Shown piece by piece: positions 24,913 through 31,837 of a DNA stretch of 32,232 nt. The notes below the pieces were generated by a model. That model did no database searches. It saw only the letters and a program-made list of their open reading frames with translations, and had not been told where the DNA came from. The position numbers were made by a program, and so were the translations under genes. Origin of the DNA: a bacterium D16-36 (lineage in GTDB: Bacteria > Bacillota > Clostridia > Lachnospirales > Lachnospiraceae); assembly GCA_003611745.1 (NCBI GenBank), contig RAYF01000014.1, positions 1-32,232 on the forward strand, in the 5' to 3' direction. The first letter of the stretch is position 1, and every line of letters begins with the position of its first letter.

Positions 24913-26120
24913 AAAAGATATTATTTGTCATGAATACGATGGGACGCGCCGGCGCTGAACGGGCACTGATTGCCCTGCTGAAAACACTTCCCAGAGAGGA
25001 ATATGATATCTCACTTCTAGTCCTCCTTAACCGCGGGGAAATTTTTGATGAAATTCCAGACTGGGTTACGCTGCTTAACAAGCATCCTGATAACCGCTCC
25101 GTTTTATCCATTGGCGGAAGGGCCGCCCTGATTAAGACGACATTGCGCTGCTTTTTCTATCATCTGCGGGGATTCGGCCTTCTTGGATACCTGCTGCGGA
25201 ATTTTATTCTCCAGCTTAAAAAGCATAGAGTAAGCCTTGATAAGCTTTTGTGGCGCGTCATTGCAAACGGCACCAAAGTGCCTGACGGTACATACGACCT
25301 GGCTGTCGCCTATCTGGAGGGGGGAAGCACATACTTTGTGGCAGATTTTGTCCATGCAAAGAAGAAAGCTTCCTTCGTCCATATAGATTATGAAAAAGCC
25401 GGATACGGCAGGAGCCTTGATTTAGATGCCTATTCCAAAATTGACCGCATCTTTTCAGTCTCTAAAGAGGCCGGGGAAAGTTTCTGCCGCATCTATCCGG
25501 AATATACCGATAAATGCCGCCTTTTCCGAAATATCATCGATACTGCGTGGATAAAGGAACAGAGCCTGAAAAAACTTCCCGCGTCGGATCCTTTTGCCAA
25601 AAGCACTGCAAAATACAAGCTCCTTACCATCGGCCGCTTAGCGTACCAGAAAGCTTATGATATTGCAATCCCGGCGCTGCGCCTGCTGCGTGAGGAAGGC
25701 CTTGATATCGACTGGTTTGTGCTTGGGGAAGGCCCGCTGGAGGGGGAGCTCCGCAGCCAGATAGCAAGGGAAAAACTTACAGGGCATTTTGTTCTGCTTG
25801 GCAGCAAAGCCAATCCCTATCCATACTGCCGTCTGGCATCCTTATATGTCCATGCCACGCGCTTTGAGGGGAAAAGCATTGCCATCGAGGAGGCGCAGGT
25901 GCTGGGGAAGGCAATTATCGCCTCAGATTGTACCGGCAACAGGGAGCAGATTACCCATGATGTATCCGGCTATCTGATTCCCCTTACTGCCGAAGCGATT
26001 GCATCAAGTGTCAAGAAACTGCTCACAGATACAGATAAGCTGCACCATTTCGAGCAGGCAAGCAAACAAGTTAATTTAGCACATTCCGAGGATATGAAAG
26101 CTTTTTATGAGTTACTTTAA
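24909..26120 (+). CDS. GT4 family glycosyltransferase
   Basis: A 403-residue retaining glycosyltransferase with two Rossmann-like domains. The N-terminus MKKILFVMNTMGRAGAERAL is typical of GT4. LLTIGRLAYQKAYDIAI marks the second domain, and ATRFEGKSIAIEEAQVLGKAIIASDCTGN carries the donor-binding E-x7-E. Another HG-like acceptor loop is at about residues 150-165. The first ATG in frame (24879) lacks a site; ATG 24909 overlaps the DUF2304 stop. Donor and acceptor are unknown. The gene belongs to the second, non-canonical half of the operon. Confidence 0.88.
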   Translation: MKKILFVMNTMGRAGAERALIALLKTLPREEYDISLLVLLNRGEIFDEIPDWVTLLNKHPDNRSVLSIGGRAALIKTTLRCFFYHLRGFGLLGYLLRNFILQLKKHRVSLDKLLWRVIANGTKVPDGTYDLAVAYLEGGSTYFVADFVHAKKKASFVHIDYEKAGYGRSLDLDAYSKIDRIFSVSKEAGESFCRIYPEYTDKCRLFRNIIDTAWIKEQSLKKLPASDPFAKSTAKYKLLTIGRLAYQKAYDIAIPALRLLREEGLDIDWFVLGEGPLEGELRSQIAREKLTGHFVLLGSKANPYPYCRLASLYVHATRFEGKSIAIEEAQVLGKAIIASDCTGNREQITHDVSGYLIPLTAEAIASSVKKLLTDTDKLHHFEQASKQVNLAHSEDMKAFYELL

Positions 26121-26144
26121 TATATGTGCGGAAATGAGGTGACC

Positions 26145-26936
26145 ATGAAACACGATTTATTGATTATCATGCCGGCTTATAACGAGGAGGCATCTATTGG
26201 TAAATTCTTAGGCAGCCTGAAAGAATTCGGGATTCTGGAATATGCCGATATTATTGTTATCAACGATGCGTCTGCTGACCACACGGTGGAAATACTGCAA
26301 ATGCTGAATGTTCCATTTATCAGCCATCCATATAACCTTGGCTATGGCGCTGCACTACAGACCGGCTACAAATATGCCGTGACAGGGGGATACCGCTATA
26401 TCATCCAGATGGACAGTGACGGGCAGCACGATGCCTGCAATATCCCCAAAATATATGACTGCCTCCGCCAGAAGGATACATTGGGGAACAGGCCGGATCT
26501 GGTTATCGGCTCCCGCTTTTTAAAGGAGAGCCAGAGCTTTCCGATGCCCTTTACCAAAAAAGTGGCTATTCGTTTCTTCCGGAGAGTCATCAAAATTGCC
26601 AGCCATCAGGTTATCACTGACCCTACCTCCGGGCTGCAGGGTCTGAACCGCCGCGTCTTTGAATATTATGCGCGCTTTGGGAATTTCGATAACAATTATC
26701 CTGATGCAAATATGCTGGTGCAGATGTCGCTCCTCGGATATCAGATCAAGGAAATCCCAGCCACAATGCATAAGCGCACTGCTGGAAAAAGTATGCATTT
26801 CGGAATTATAGAACCGCTTCTGTACATGTGCATTATGCTCTTTAGCACTTACAATGTATTTGTCCGCAGCAAATGGAAACTTTTACAACAGCCGATATAC
26901 GATAAAGGTGGTAATAATCCAGATGAAAAAATTTAA
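26145..26936 (+). CDS. GT2 glycosyltransferase, DPM1/polyprenol-phosphate type
   Basis: A 263-residue inverting glycosyltransferase. MPAYNEEASIGK, VINDASADHT and QMDSDGQHD show the GT2 nucleotide-binding and DxD-type metal site. The pattern DLVIGSRFL and TSGLQGLNRRVFEYY fits the polyprenyl-phosphate sugar synthase group, which makes lipid-linked sugar donors. One hydrophobic segment at about residues 225-245 suggests membrane association. GTGCGGAAATGAGG (26126-26139) sets ATG 26145; this matches the conserved tail of the shared leader module, without its hairpin. The gene overlaps the next one by 14 bases. Confidence 0.88.
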   Translation: MKHDLLIIMPAYNEEASIGKFLGSLKEFGILEYADIIVINDASADHTVEILQMLNVPFISHPYNLGYGAALQTGYKYAVTGGYRYIIQMDSDGQHDACNIPKIYDCLRQKDTLGNRPDLVIGSRFLKESQSFPMPFTKKVAIRFFRRVIKIASHQVITDPTSGLQGLNRRVFEYYARFGNFDNNYPDANMLVQMSLLGYQIKEIPATMHKRTAGKSMHFGIIEPLLYMCIMLFSTYNVFVRSKWKLLQQPIYDKGGNNPDEKI

Positions 26937-28398
26937 AAAAGCTTTGATCATTATTATTTGTCTTCTCGCCATTTTACTGATAGGAGGAGGAACCATTTTG
27001 CATTACTATAAAACAAGGCATTATATTACTGCTTCCCTGAAAGAAGAAATGGGGCAGGAAATCACCGGCGCCTTAAACCGCCCGGACTGCGGCTGGTATC
27101 AGCTCCGCGCTTATTATCTCCGTCCCGGAACTGCTTTGTCTGCCAGTGACTTGTACGTAAATCAGACTGATGACAGCGGTTATACGTACCGTCTATCGCT
27201 GGTAGAATTTAATCTGGCAGGGTACAGGGACCGAGAACTTGATGAAACTGCCCTTAATAATATCAGGCAGGTCCTTGAACGCTTTTCCGGCACAAAACTG
27301 TCAGTCATTGTCCGCTTCCTCTACGACTGGGACGGCCTTGGCCTTGAAAAAGAGCCGGACGATATTGCCATCATACTACAGCATATGAAACAGGCTGGGG
27401 CTATACTAAACGAGTACGAAGATATCATCTACACAACACAGGGAATCTTTGTCGGAAGCTGGGCGGAAATGCACCATTCCAAATATTTATCTGCCGAGGA
27501 TATGACGAAGCTTCTGGTATGTTACGCCAGTGCCACGTCCCCTTCTATCTACCTTGCAGTAAGGACGCCTAACCACTACCGCACCATTTTACAGGAAATG
27601 GAAGAGCACCCTGAGCGATACAGCCAATACGATATCAGTATAGAAAATATAAAATCAAGGCTCGGGCTTTTCAACGATGGGATGCTTGGCTCGGCATCTG
27701 ATACCGGGACATACCAGAATCCCCCAGATTCCGCTGCCCGGAGTGCAGAAGAACTGCGCGCCGATGAACTCGCCTTCCAGAATAAACTCTGCAACAATGT
27801 ACCAAATGGCGGTGAGGCTGTAATAGACAACCCTTACAACGACTGGAAAAACGCCATTAACGATTTGAAGGCTATGCATGTCTCCTATCTCAACCAGATG
27901 TACGATGAAGCCGTAATTAACAAATGGAAAAACAGCATATATCAGGAGGAGGGCAGCATCTATAATGAGATGACAGCCTATGACTATATTACCGACCATC
28001 TGGGAGCACGTTTTGTACTGAGAAAGTGCGATTTCTCCTATACGCCATACCAGAAGGGCCCGGCAAAAGGAAGCATTACGCTGGAAAACACTGGGTTCTC
28101 TAACCTGTACCACCCGAAACGGTTCACACTGACCCTCACCAGCCAGAAAACCGGGGAAACGATTACACTCCTTGACTCAGACAGGGAAAAGGACGATATA
28201 GACCCCTGCAGATGGAACAGCGGGGAAAGTATAACACTCCCTTTTACCCTTATGCCATTTGAACTGGCAGACGGGGATTATATGCTGACTGCAAGGCTCA
28301 CCGAGCCGGACAGCAGCGCCGTCATTTCATTTGCAAATGACGGCTATGTGGAGGCCCTTAATGGGTACAGGCTGGGGACAATCACCATAGAACGCTGA
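26923..28398 (+). CDS. Membrane-anchored DUF4874/DUF4832-like protein, probable TIM-barrel
   Basis: A 491-residue protein with one N-terminal membrane segment (residues 6-26, KALIIIICLLAILLIGGG) and the rest outside the cell. Residues 55-215 match my recollection of DUF4874, and later parts DUF4832, families with a glycosidase-like TIM barrel. Key blocks are GWYQLRAYYLRPG (57-69), RFLYDWDGLG (131-140), GIFVGSWAEMHHSKY (174-188, with E182 as a candidate acid) and GLFNDGMLGSASDTGTY (248-264, with D252). A beta-rich C-terminal domain (from about 380) follows. AAAGGTGG before ATG 26923 supports the start; it overlaps the preceding stop. It may cut or bind the exopolysaccharide (inference). Confidence 0.6.
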   Translation: MKKFKKALIIIICLLAILLIGGGTILHYYKTRHYITASLKEEMGQEITGALNRPDCGWYQLRAYYLRPGTALSASDLYVNQTDDSGYTYRLSLVEFNLAGYRDRELDETALNNIRQVLERFSGTKLSVIVRFLYDWDGLGLEKEPDDIAIILQHMKQAGAILNEYEDIIYTTQGIFVGSWAEMHHSKYLSAEDMTKLLVCYASATSPSIYLAVRTPNHYRTILQEMEEHPERYSQYDISIENIKSRLGLFNDGMLGSASDTGTYQNPPDSAARSAEELRADELAFQNKLCNNVPNGGEAVIDNPYNDWKNAINDLKAMHVSYLNQMYDEAVINKWKNSIYQEEGSIYNEMTAYDYITDHLGARFVLRKCDFSYTPYQKGPAKGSITLENTGFSNLYHPKRFTLTLTSQKTGETITLLDSDREKDDIDPCRWNSGESITLPFTLMPFELADGDYMLTARLTEPDSSAVISFANDGYVEALNGYRLGTITIER

Positions 28399-28431
28399 TA
28401 TTAGCTATTTCAGAAAGGTTTGGTATGATAT

Positions 28432-29235
28432 ATGGCAAAAACCGACAACCCTATTATAAGTGTCGTAATACAGACGAAACGTACACCTCCTATGATATTA
28501 AAGCGGTGTATCCAATGTATCAGGGAACAGACCATTTCCCAGATTGAAATTATCCTTCTGGACTCCAATGACGATGAAAGCCAGTATAAAGAATCTATCA
28601 AGGAGGATAAAGAGCTTTTAGAAAATATCATATATCTGGAAATCCCAGAGGGCAGGGAATTTGTTAATGGCAAAAATACTGCTCTGAAAACATTCCATGG
28701 GGACTATGTTACCTTTATCTCTGCCCAGGATATCATGCCTGCCGGACGGCTGGAAAAAATCATAGCCGTTATGGAGGAAAACCACTCCTATAACACAGTT
28801 TATACCGATATGTCCATCCAGCAGAGCAATGTACTGGAACCTACCGATTTTGGCCTGGTTTCCCACAATTTTGAATATCTGCCGCAGCTTGTCTTCCACC
28901 GCGAGGCATTCCAGTGGATTGGCGAGTTCGACTGTGACTTGGTTGCCCACTGCGATGATGATATCTGGTTTCGGCTCAACTCCCTCCACCTGCCGCACTA
29001 TGTCTCCTCACCGGAGACAACAGTATCCGTATGCCCTGACTGCTACAACAACTACCCGGCGATAGATTCCGCTATCGGCTGCCGCCAGCTTATGGTAAAA
29101 TATGCTGCCCTGTTCCAGAGAAATAGAAAAATGAAAAAAAGGCATTATAAAAAAATTGCAGAAGAATACAAAAAGGCCCGTGTCCTCCACCGATATATCC
29201 AGTTTTGGGCAAAAGCCTTTTTCTTTAAAAAATAG
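28432..29235 (+). CDS. GT2 family glycosyltransferase
   Basis: A 267-residue inverting glycosyltransferase and the last gene of the operon. ISVVIQTKRTPPMILKRCI is the GT2 start; IEIILLDSNDDESQ gives the first Asp pair; YVTFISAQDIMPAGRLEKI is the region of the metal-binding motif, changed from DxD to QD; AHCDDDIWFRLN is the catalytic acidic region. No membrane span is seen; the C-terminus is basic (KKRHYKKIAEEYKKARV), suited to membrane contact. AGAAAGG precedes ATG 28432, 33 bases after the previous gene. The acceptor is unknown. Confidence 0.85.
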   Translation: MAKTDNPIISVVIQTKRTPPMILKRCIQCIREQTISQIEIILLDSNDDESQYKESIKEDKELLENIIYLEIPEGREFVNGKNTALKTFHGDYVTFISAQDIMPAGRLEKIIAVMEENHSYNTVYTDMSIQQSNVLEPTDFGLVSHNFEYLPQLVFHREAFQWIGEFDCDLVAHCDDDIWFRLNSLHLPHYVSSPETTVSVCPDCYNNYPAIDSAIGCRQLMVKYAALFQRNRKMKKRHYKKIAEEYKKARVLHRYIQFWAKAFFFKK

Positions 29236-29259
29236 CATTTATTCTCGCGTACACAACGA

Positions 29260-29287
29260 GCCAAACGCAAGCTTGCTTGCACTTGGC
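29260..29287. repeat. Hairpin between the operon end and galE
   Basis: GCCAA (29260-29264) and TTGGC (29283-29287) pair, and GCAAG (29267-29271) pairs with CTTGC (29276-29280) inside. No T-run follows in either direction, so a classic terminator is not claimed, though it is the only strong hairpin between the two converging genes. Confidence 0.45.
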
Positions 29288-29309
29288 GACTGCGCGCGGG
29301 GTATTTGAC

Positions 29310-29343
29310 TGTTGATGCACCGCCGCACACCGAGAACTTTCCT
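29310..29343 (+). repeat. Dispersed intergenic repeat, copy 2
   Basis: This segment matches 10428-10461 over 34 bases with three A/G differences, in the same orientation. It lies between the last operon gene and galE. Only the 34 bases match; the alternative hairpins present at the other copy are absent here. Confidence 0.75.
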
Positions 29344-29368
29344 GTAGATTGAAAATATTCCGGCTGCC

Positions 29369-30382
29369 TTAACTGCGGTATCCATTTGGATTTTTGCTCT
29401 GCCACCGCCATGCATCCTCGCACATTTTGTCAATGTCACGCAAAGCCTCCCAGCCAAGTTCCCTCTTTGCCTTAGAAGCATCTGCGTAACAGATGTCAAT
29501 ATCCCCTGGCCTGCGCTCCACGATTTTGTAAGGAATCTGCTTTTTACATGCCTTCTCAAAATTATGGATAATATCAAGGACACTGTACCCAATTCCGGTT
29601 CCCAGATTGTATGTAACAAGCCCGGGATTGTGCTGCAGCTTTTCCAGCGCCCTGATATGGCCGATTGCAAGGTCAACTACATGAATGTAGTCTCTCACAC
29701 CTGTACCGTCCGGTGTATTATAATCATTTCCAAACACCCTGACACATTCCAGCTGCCCAGATGCCACTTTAGCCACGTAAGGGAGCAGGTTATTTGGAAT
29801 CCCATTTGGATCCTCCCCAATCTCACCGCTCTCATGTGCACCAATTGGATTGAAATAACGCAGCAATGCGATATTCCAGCTGGAATCTGACTGGTAAAGG
29901 TCACGGAGCATATCTTCAATCATAAGCTTTGTTCTGCCATATGGATTGGAAACAGAAAGGGGAAACTCCTCGGTAATAGGAACACTCTCCGGCAGCCCGT
30001 ACACTGTCGCAGATGAACTAAATACCAGTGACTTCACCTCATACTTCCTCATTATTTTTAAAAGGCAGATGGTGCCACACAGATTATTTTCAAAATACTC
30101 TAACGGTTTTTCGCAGGACTCGCCCACTGCCTTCAGGCCCGCAAAATGAATTACAGCGCCAAATTTCTCTTTTGCAAAAATATCATCCATCGCTTTCTCA
30201 TTGCAGATATCCTCCTCATAAAAAGTAATCTGCTTTCCTGTAAGCTTTTCTACCCTGCGAATAGATTCTTTGCTGGAATTTACCAGATTGTCAACTACTA
30301 CAATATCGTAACCGGCATCCAGAAGCTCTACATTTGTATGGCTGGCAATAAATCCAGCGCCGCCTGTAACTAATACTTTCAT
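29369..30382 (-). CDS. galE: UDP-glucose/UDP-GlcNAc 4-epimerase
   Basis: GalE interconverts UDP-Glc and UDP-Gal, and in many forms UDP-GlcNAc and UDP-GalNAc, using bound NAD. The 337-residue protein has the NAD loop [13 protein letters not shown], the catalytic Ser region [10 protein letters not shown], and YGRTK as the YxxxK pair, all intact. The start ATG 30382 follows GGCGGGGTATAAGA; the frame runs on to 30454 without a ribosome binding site. It is convergent to the exopolysaccharide operon. Since Pel is built from GalNAc/GlcNAc (established knowledge), this gene would supply precursors. Confidence 0.95.
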   Translation of the reverse strand: MKVLVTGGAGFIASHTNVELLDAGYDIVVVDNLVNSSKESIRRVEKLTGKQITFYEEDICNEKAMDDIFAKEKFGAVIHFAGLKAVGESCEKPLEYFENNLCGTICLLKIMRKYEVKSLVFSSSATVYGLPESVPITEEFPLSVSNPYGRTKLMIEDMLRDLYQSDSSWNIALLRYFNPIGAHESGEIGEDPNGIPNNLLPYVAKVASGQLECVRVFGNDYNTPDGTGVRDYIHVVDLAIGHIRALEKLQHNPGLVTYNLGTGIGYSVLDIIHNFEKACKKQIPYKIVERRPGDIDICYADASKAKRELGWEALRDIDKMCEDAWRWQSKNPNGYRS

Positions 30383-30552
30383 TCTTATACCCCGCCTTTC
30401 TAATGGTTCCTCCCATTCGCACATTATAATAAATATATCGTCCATTTTTCCCAAGGCAGTTAATGATAAGAGTGCAGGTGGCGATTTAGAAAAAATCGAT
30501 TTTAGCTAGATGATGATGCCACTGAAAGCGGCATGCCAGTTTTATAGCAAAA

Positions 30553-30683
30553 CGGGATTCCCTGCCAGGCTTCTGTAAGTATATAGCAGGCGATAGGAGG
30601 ATTCTAATCTGGCTACTCGTAGATTCACCAGTTACTTTGGCTTGTAATCTGGCTACAGGACTTTGAAGCCGGCAGGATTCCCG
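30553..30683. repeat. Imperfect inverted repeat, MITE-like
   Basis: The arm at 30553-30580 matches the reverse complement of 30660-30683 with a few mismatches and indels (shared core CGGGAWTCC, then TGCC, then GGCTTC). Between them, TAATCTGGCTAC occurs twice, 40 bases apart. The segment has no ORF. A decayed small mobile element or a structured RNA are both possible. Confidence 0.4.
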
Positions 30684-30767
30684 CTGCTGTCACATATTAT
30701 AACTGCTCCCACTTTAAAAGTATACCTGTAAATTTTACCAAGTACGGTGCTATGTCAAGTTTTAGTA

Positions 30768-30884
30768 CTAAATTAAACCGAGTCCAGCTACTCGTTTAAT
30801 TATAACATTAAAGTCTCTGGTTGGTTCAGTCCCGTCTACTTTAATCATACCAATAACGTAATCCCATGCCTTTTCTGCTGTCAT
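30768..30884 (-). pseudogene. Truncated VbhA-like antitoxin remnant
   Basis: A 38-residue frame starts at ATG 30884 with AGAGGAAC nearby. Its start, MTAEKAWDYVIGMIKVDG, followed by TEPTRDF, resembles small VbhA-type antitoxins that inhibit Fic toxins, in which a short helix with a GLxPSxE-like segment occurs. The expected C-terminal helix (acidic, Lys/Glu-rich) is absent, and the frame runs into the hairpin at 30771-30801 (AATTAAAC arms) and stops. No Fic toxin gene is in the window. The family call is from memory of the pattern and is tentative. Confidence 0.35.
30771..30801. repeat. Hairpin interrupting the antitoxin remnant
   Basis: AATTAAACCGAGT (30771-30783) pairs with ACTCGTTTAATT (30790-30801) with one bulged base. 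It coincides with the point where the antitoxin-like frame loses similarity to its family. Confidence 0.5.
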
Positions 30885-31090
30885 AAAAGTTCCTCTAATC
30901 AGTTCACATATATCTTTAGGATAGCATATTTGTAGGATAAATACCATAATTCCTAAAAAACTCTTTCTTAAAATCCCCTTCTACTTATTTGCCAAGAAAA
31001 AGTGATGAAAAATGATGGATATATCCTTAGCAAGCAGCAATAGGAAACATAAAGTTATCTATTCATATAATTAAAATAAAAAGGATAATA

Positions 31091-31114
31091 GTGTGAAAAA
31101 TACGTTTTTCACAC
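31091..31114. repeat. Perfect hairpin upstream of the GH25 leader
   Basis: GTGTGAAAAA (31091-31100) and TTTTTCACAC (31105-31114) form a perfect 10-bp stem with a 4-base loop. It directly precedes the leader module of the GH25 gene and could be an operator or an mRNA structure. Confidence 0.55.
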
Positions 31115-31116
31115 GC

Positions 31117-31190
31117 AAATTTGTGTCTGCGCACACTTGCCACAAATTTGTTATGCACAAAGAACGTGTGCAGAAATGAGGATTTTTATG
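31117..31190 (+). promoter_or_regulatory. Shared leader module, GH25 copy
   Basis: AAATTTGTG (31117-31125) pairs with CACAAATTT (31141-31149); the loop holds CTGCGCACAC. GTGTGCAGAAATGAGG then ATTTTT lead to ATG 31188. It is nearly the same as the malic enzyme leader at 10474-10543, although the two genes are unrelated. Confidence 0.55.
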
Positions 31191-31793
31191 AGAAGAGATA
31201 AAAGACATGATGGAATTGATGTCAGCAACTGGGAAGGGGATATTAACTTCCGCAAAGTCAGAAAATCTGGTATCCGCATTGTCTATATAAAGGCAACACA
31301 GGGCAGAGATATAACAGACCCTGATTTTGAACGGAATTACCGGGAAGCAGAACGCGAGAAACTGCGCATTGGATTTTATCACTATGTCACAGCTAGAAAT
31401 CTGGAAGAAGCCAAGGAGGAGGCCGCTTTCTTCTATGACCGTATCAAAAATAAGCGGCAGCATGCCAGGCCTGCCATGGATTTTGAAGAATTTGGATCTC
31501 TGCCCCCACAGGAGATACGGAACATCTCCCTCCAGTTTCTGCGGGAATTGGAGACAAGGACGGGGCACCGCCCAGCCATTTACAGTGACGCGTCCAATGC
31601 ATCGACTGTCTTTGAAGATGAGCGGCTGCGGGAGTATCCTCTCTGGATTGCACAATATGGAGTAAAAAGACCCCACATGGAAAACCAGTGGAGGCGGTGG
31701 AGCGGCTGGCAATACACAGACAGGGGGCATGTCAAAGGCATTCATGGCAAAGTAGACAGAGACTATTTCCGGCAGGATATTTTAATCAGGTAA
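31188..31793 (+). CDS. GH25 family lysozyme-type muramidase
   Basis: GH25 enzymes cut the N-acetylmuramyl-GlcNAc bond in peptidoglycan. The 201-residue protein is a single GH25 domain: HDGIDVSNWEGDI (first Asp), YIKATQG, RIGFYHYV, the catalytic pair in PAMDFEEFG (Asp and Glu), PLWIAQYG and WSGWQYTDRG near the end. All key acidic residues appear present. There is no signal peptide or cell-wall binding repeat, so export would need another route, or the enzyme acts on lysis as in phage. ATG 31188 follows GAGG at good spacing; the frame extends upstream to 31137 only through leader sequence. Confidence 0.9.
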   Translation: MRRDKRHDGIDVSNWEGDINFRKVRKSGIRIVYIKATQGRDITDPDFERNYREAEREKLRIGFYHYVTARNLEEAKEEAAFFYDRIKNKRQHARPAMDFEEFGSLPPQEIRNISLQFLRELETRTGHRPAIYSDASNASTVFEDERLREYPLWIAQYGVKRPHMENQWRRWSGWQYTDRGHVKGIHGKVDRDYFRQDILIR

Positions 31794-31810
31794 TTTTTTT
31801 ACTTCGAGAA

Positions 31811-31837
31811 GATTTCCGTGTCAAAGACACGGAAATC
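31811..31837 (+). terminator. Perfect hairpin downstream of the GH25 gene
   Basis: GATTTCCGTGTC (31811-31822) and GACACGGAAATC (31826-31837) form a perfect 12-bp stem with loop AAA. Only a weak T-rich tail follows (AATTTT), so termination is likely but not certain. Confidence 0.65.

Larger units (their letters stand above)
30383..31187. other. Long intergenic region with decayed elements
   Basis: This gap of about 800 bases has no intact gene. It contains an imperfect long-range inverted repeat (30553-30683), a 12-base direct repeat (TAATCTGGCTAC at 30605 and 30645), a short VbhA-like antitoxin remnant (30768-30884), a hairpin that cuts into it (30771-30801), and the leader module of the GH25 gene (31091-31190). 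Confidence 0.6.

Noticed and set aside
29260-29287. Terminator of the exopolysaccharide operon
   Set aside because: The hairpin is strong, but no T-run follows in either direction, so it is listed only as a repeat.
30553-30700. Possible cobalamin riboswitch upstream or downstream of galE
   Set aside because: Pieces such as GAAGCCGG and GCCACTG appear, but the order and spacing of the conserved boxes do not fit, and no B12-related gene is near.
31071-31745. A 224-codon minus-strand frame opposite the GH25 gene
   Set aside because: It is antisense to a gene with full GH25 motifs, lacks a ribosome binding site and has no family pattern.
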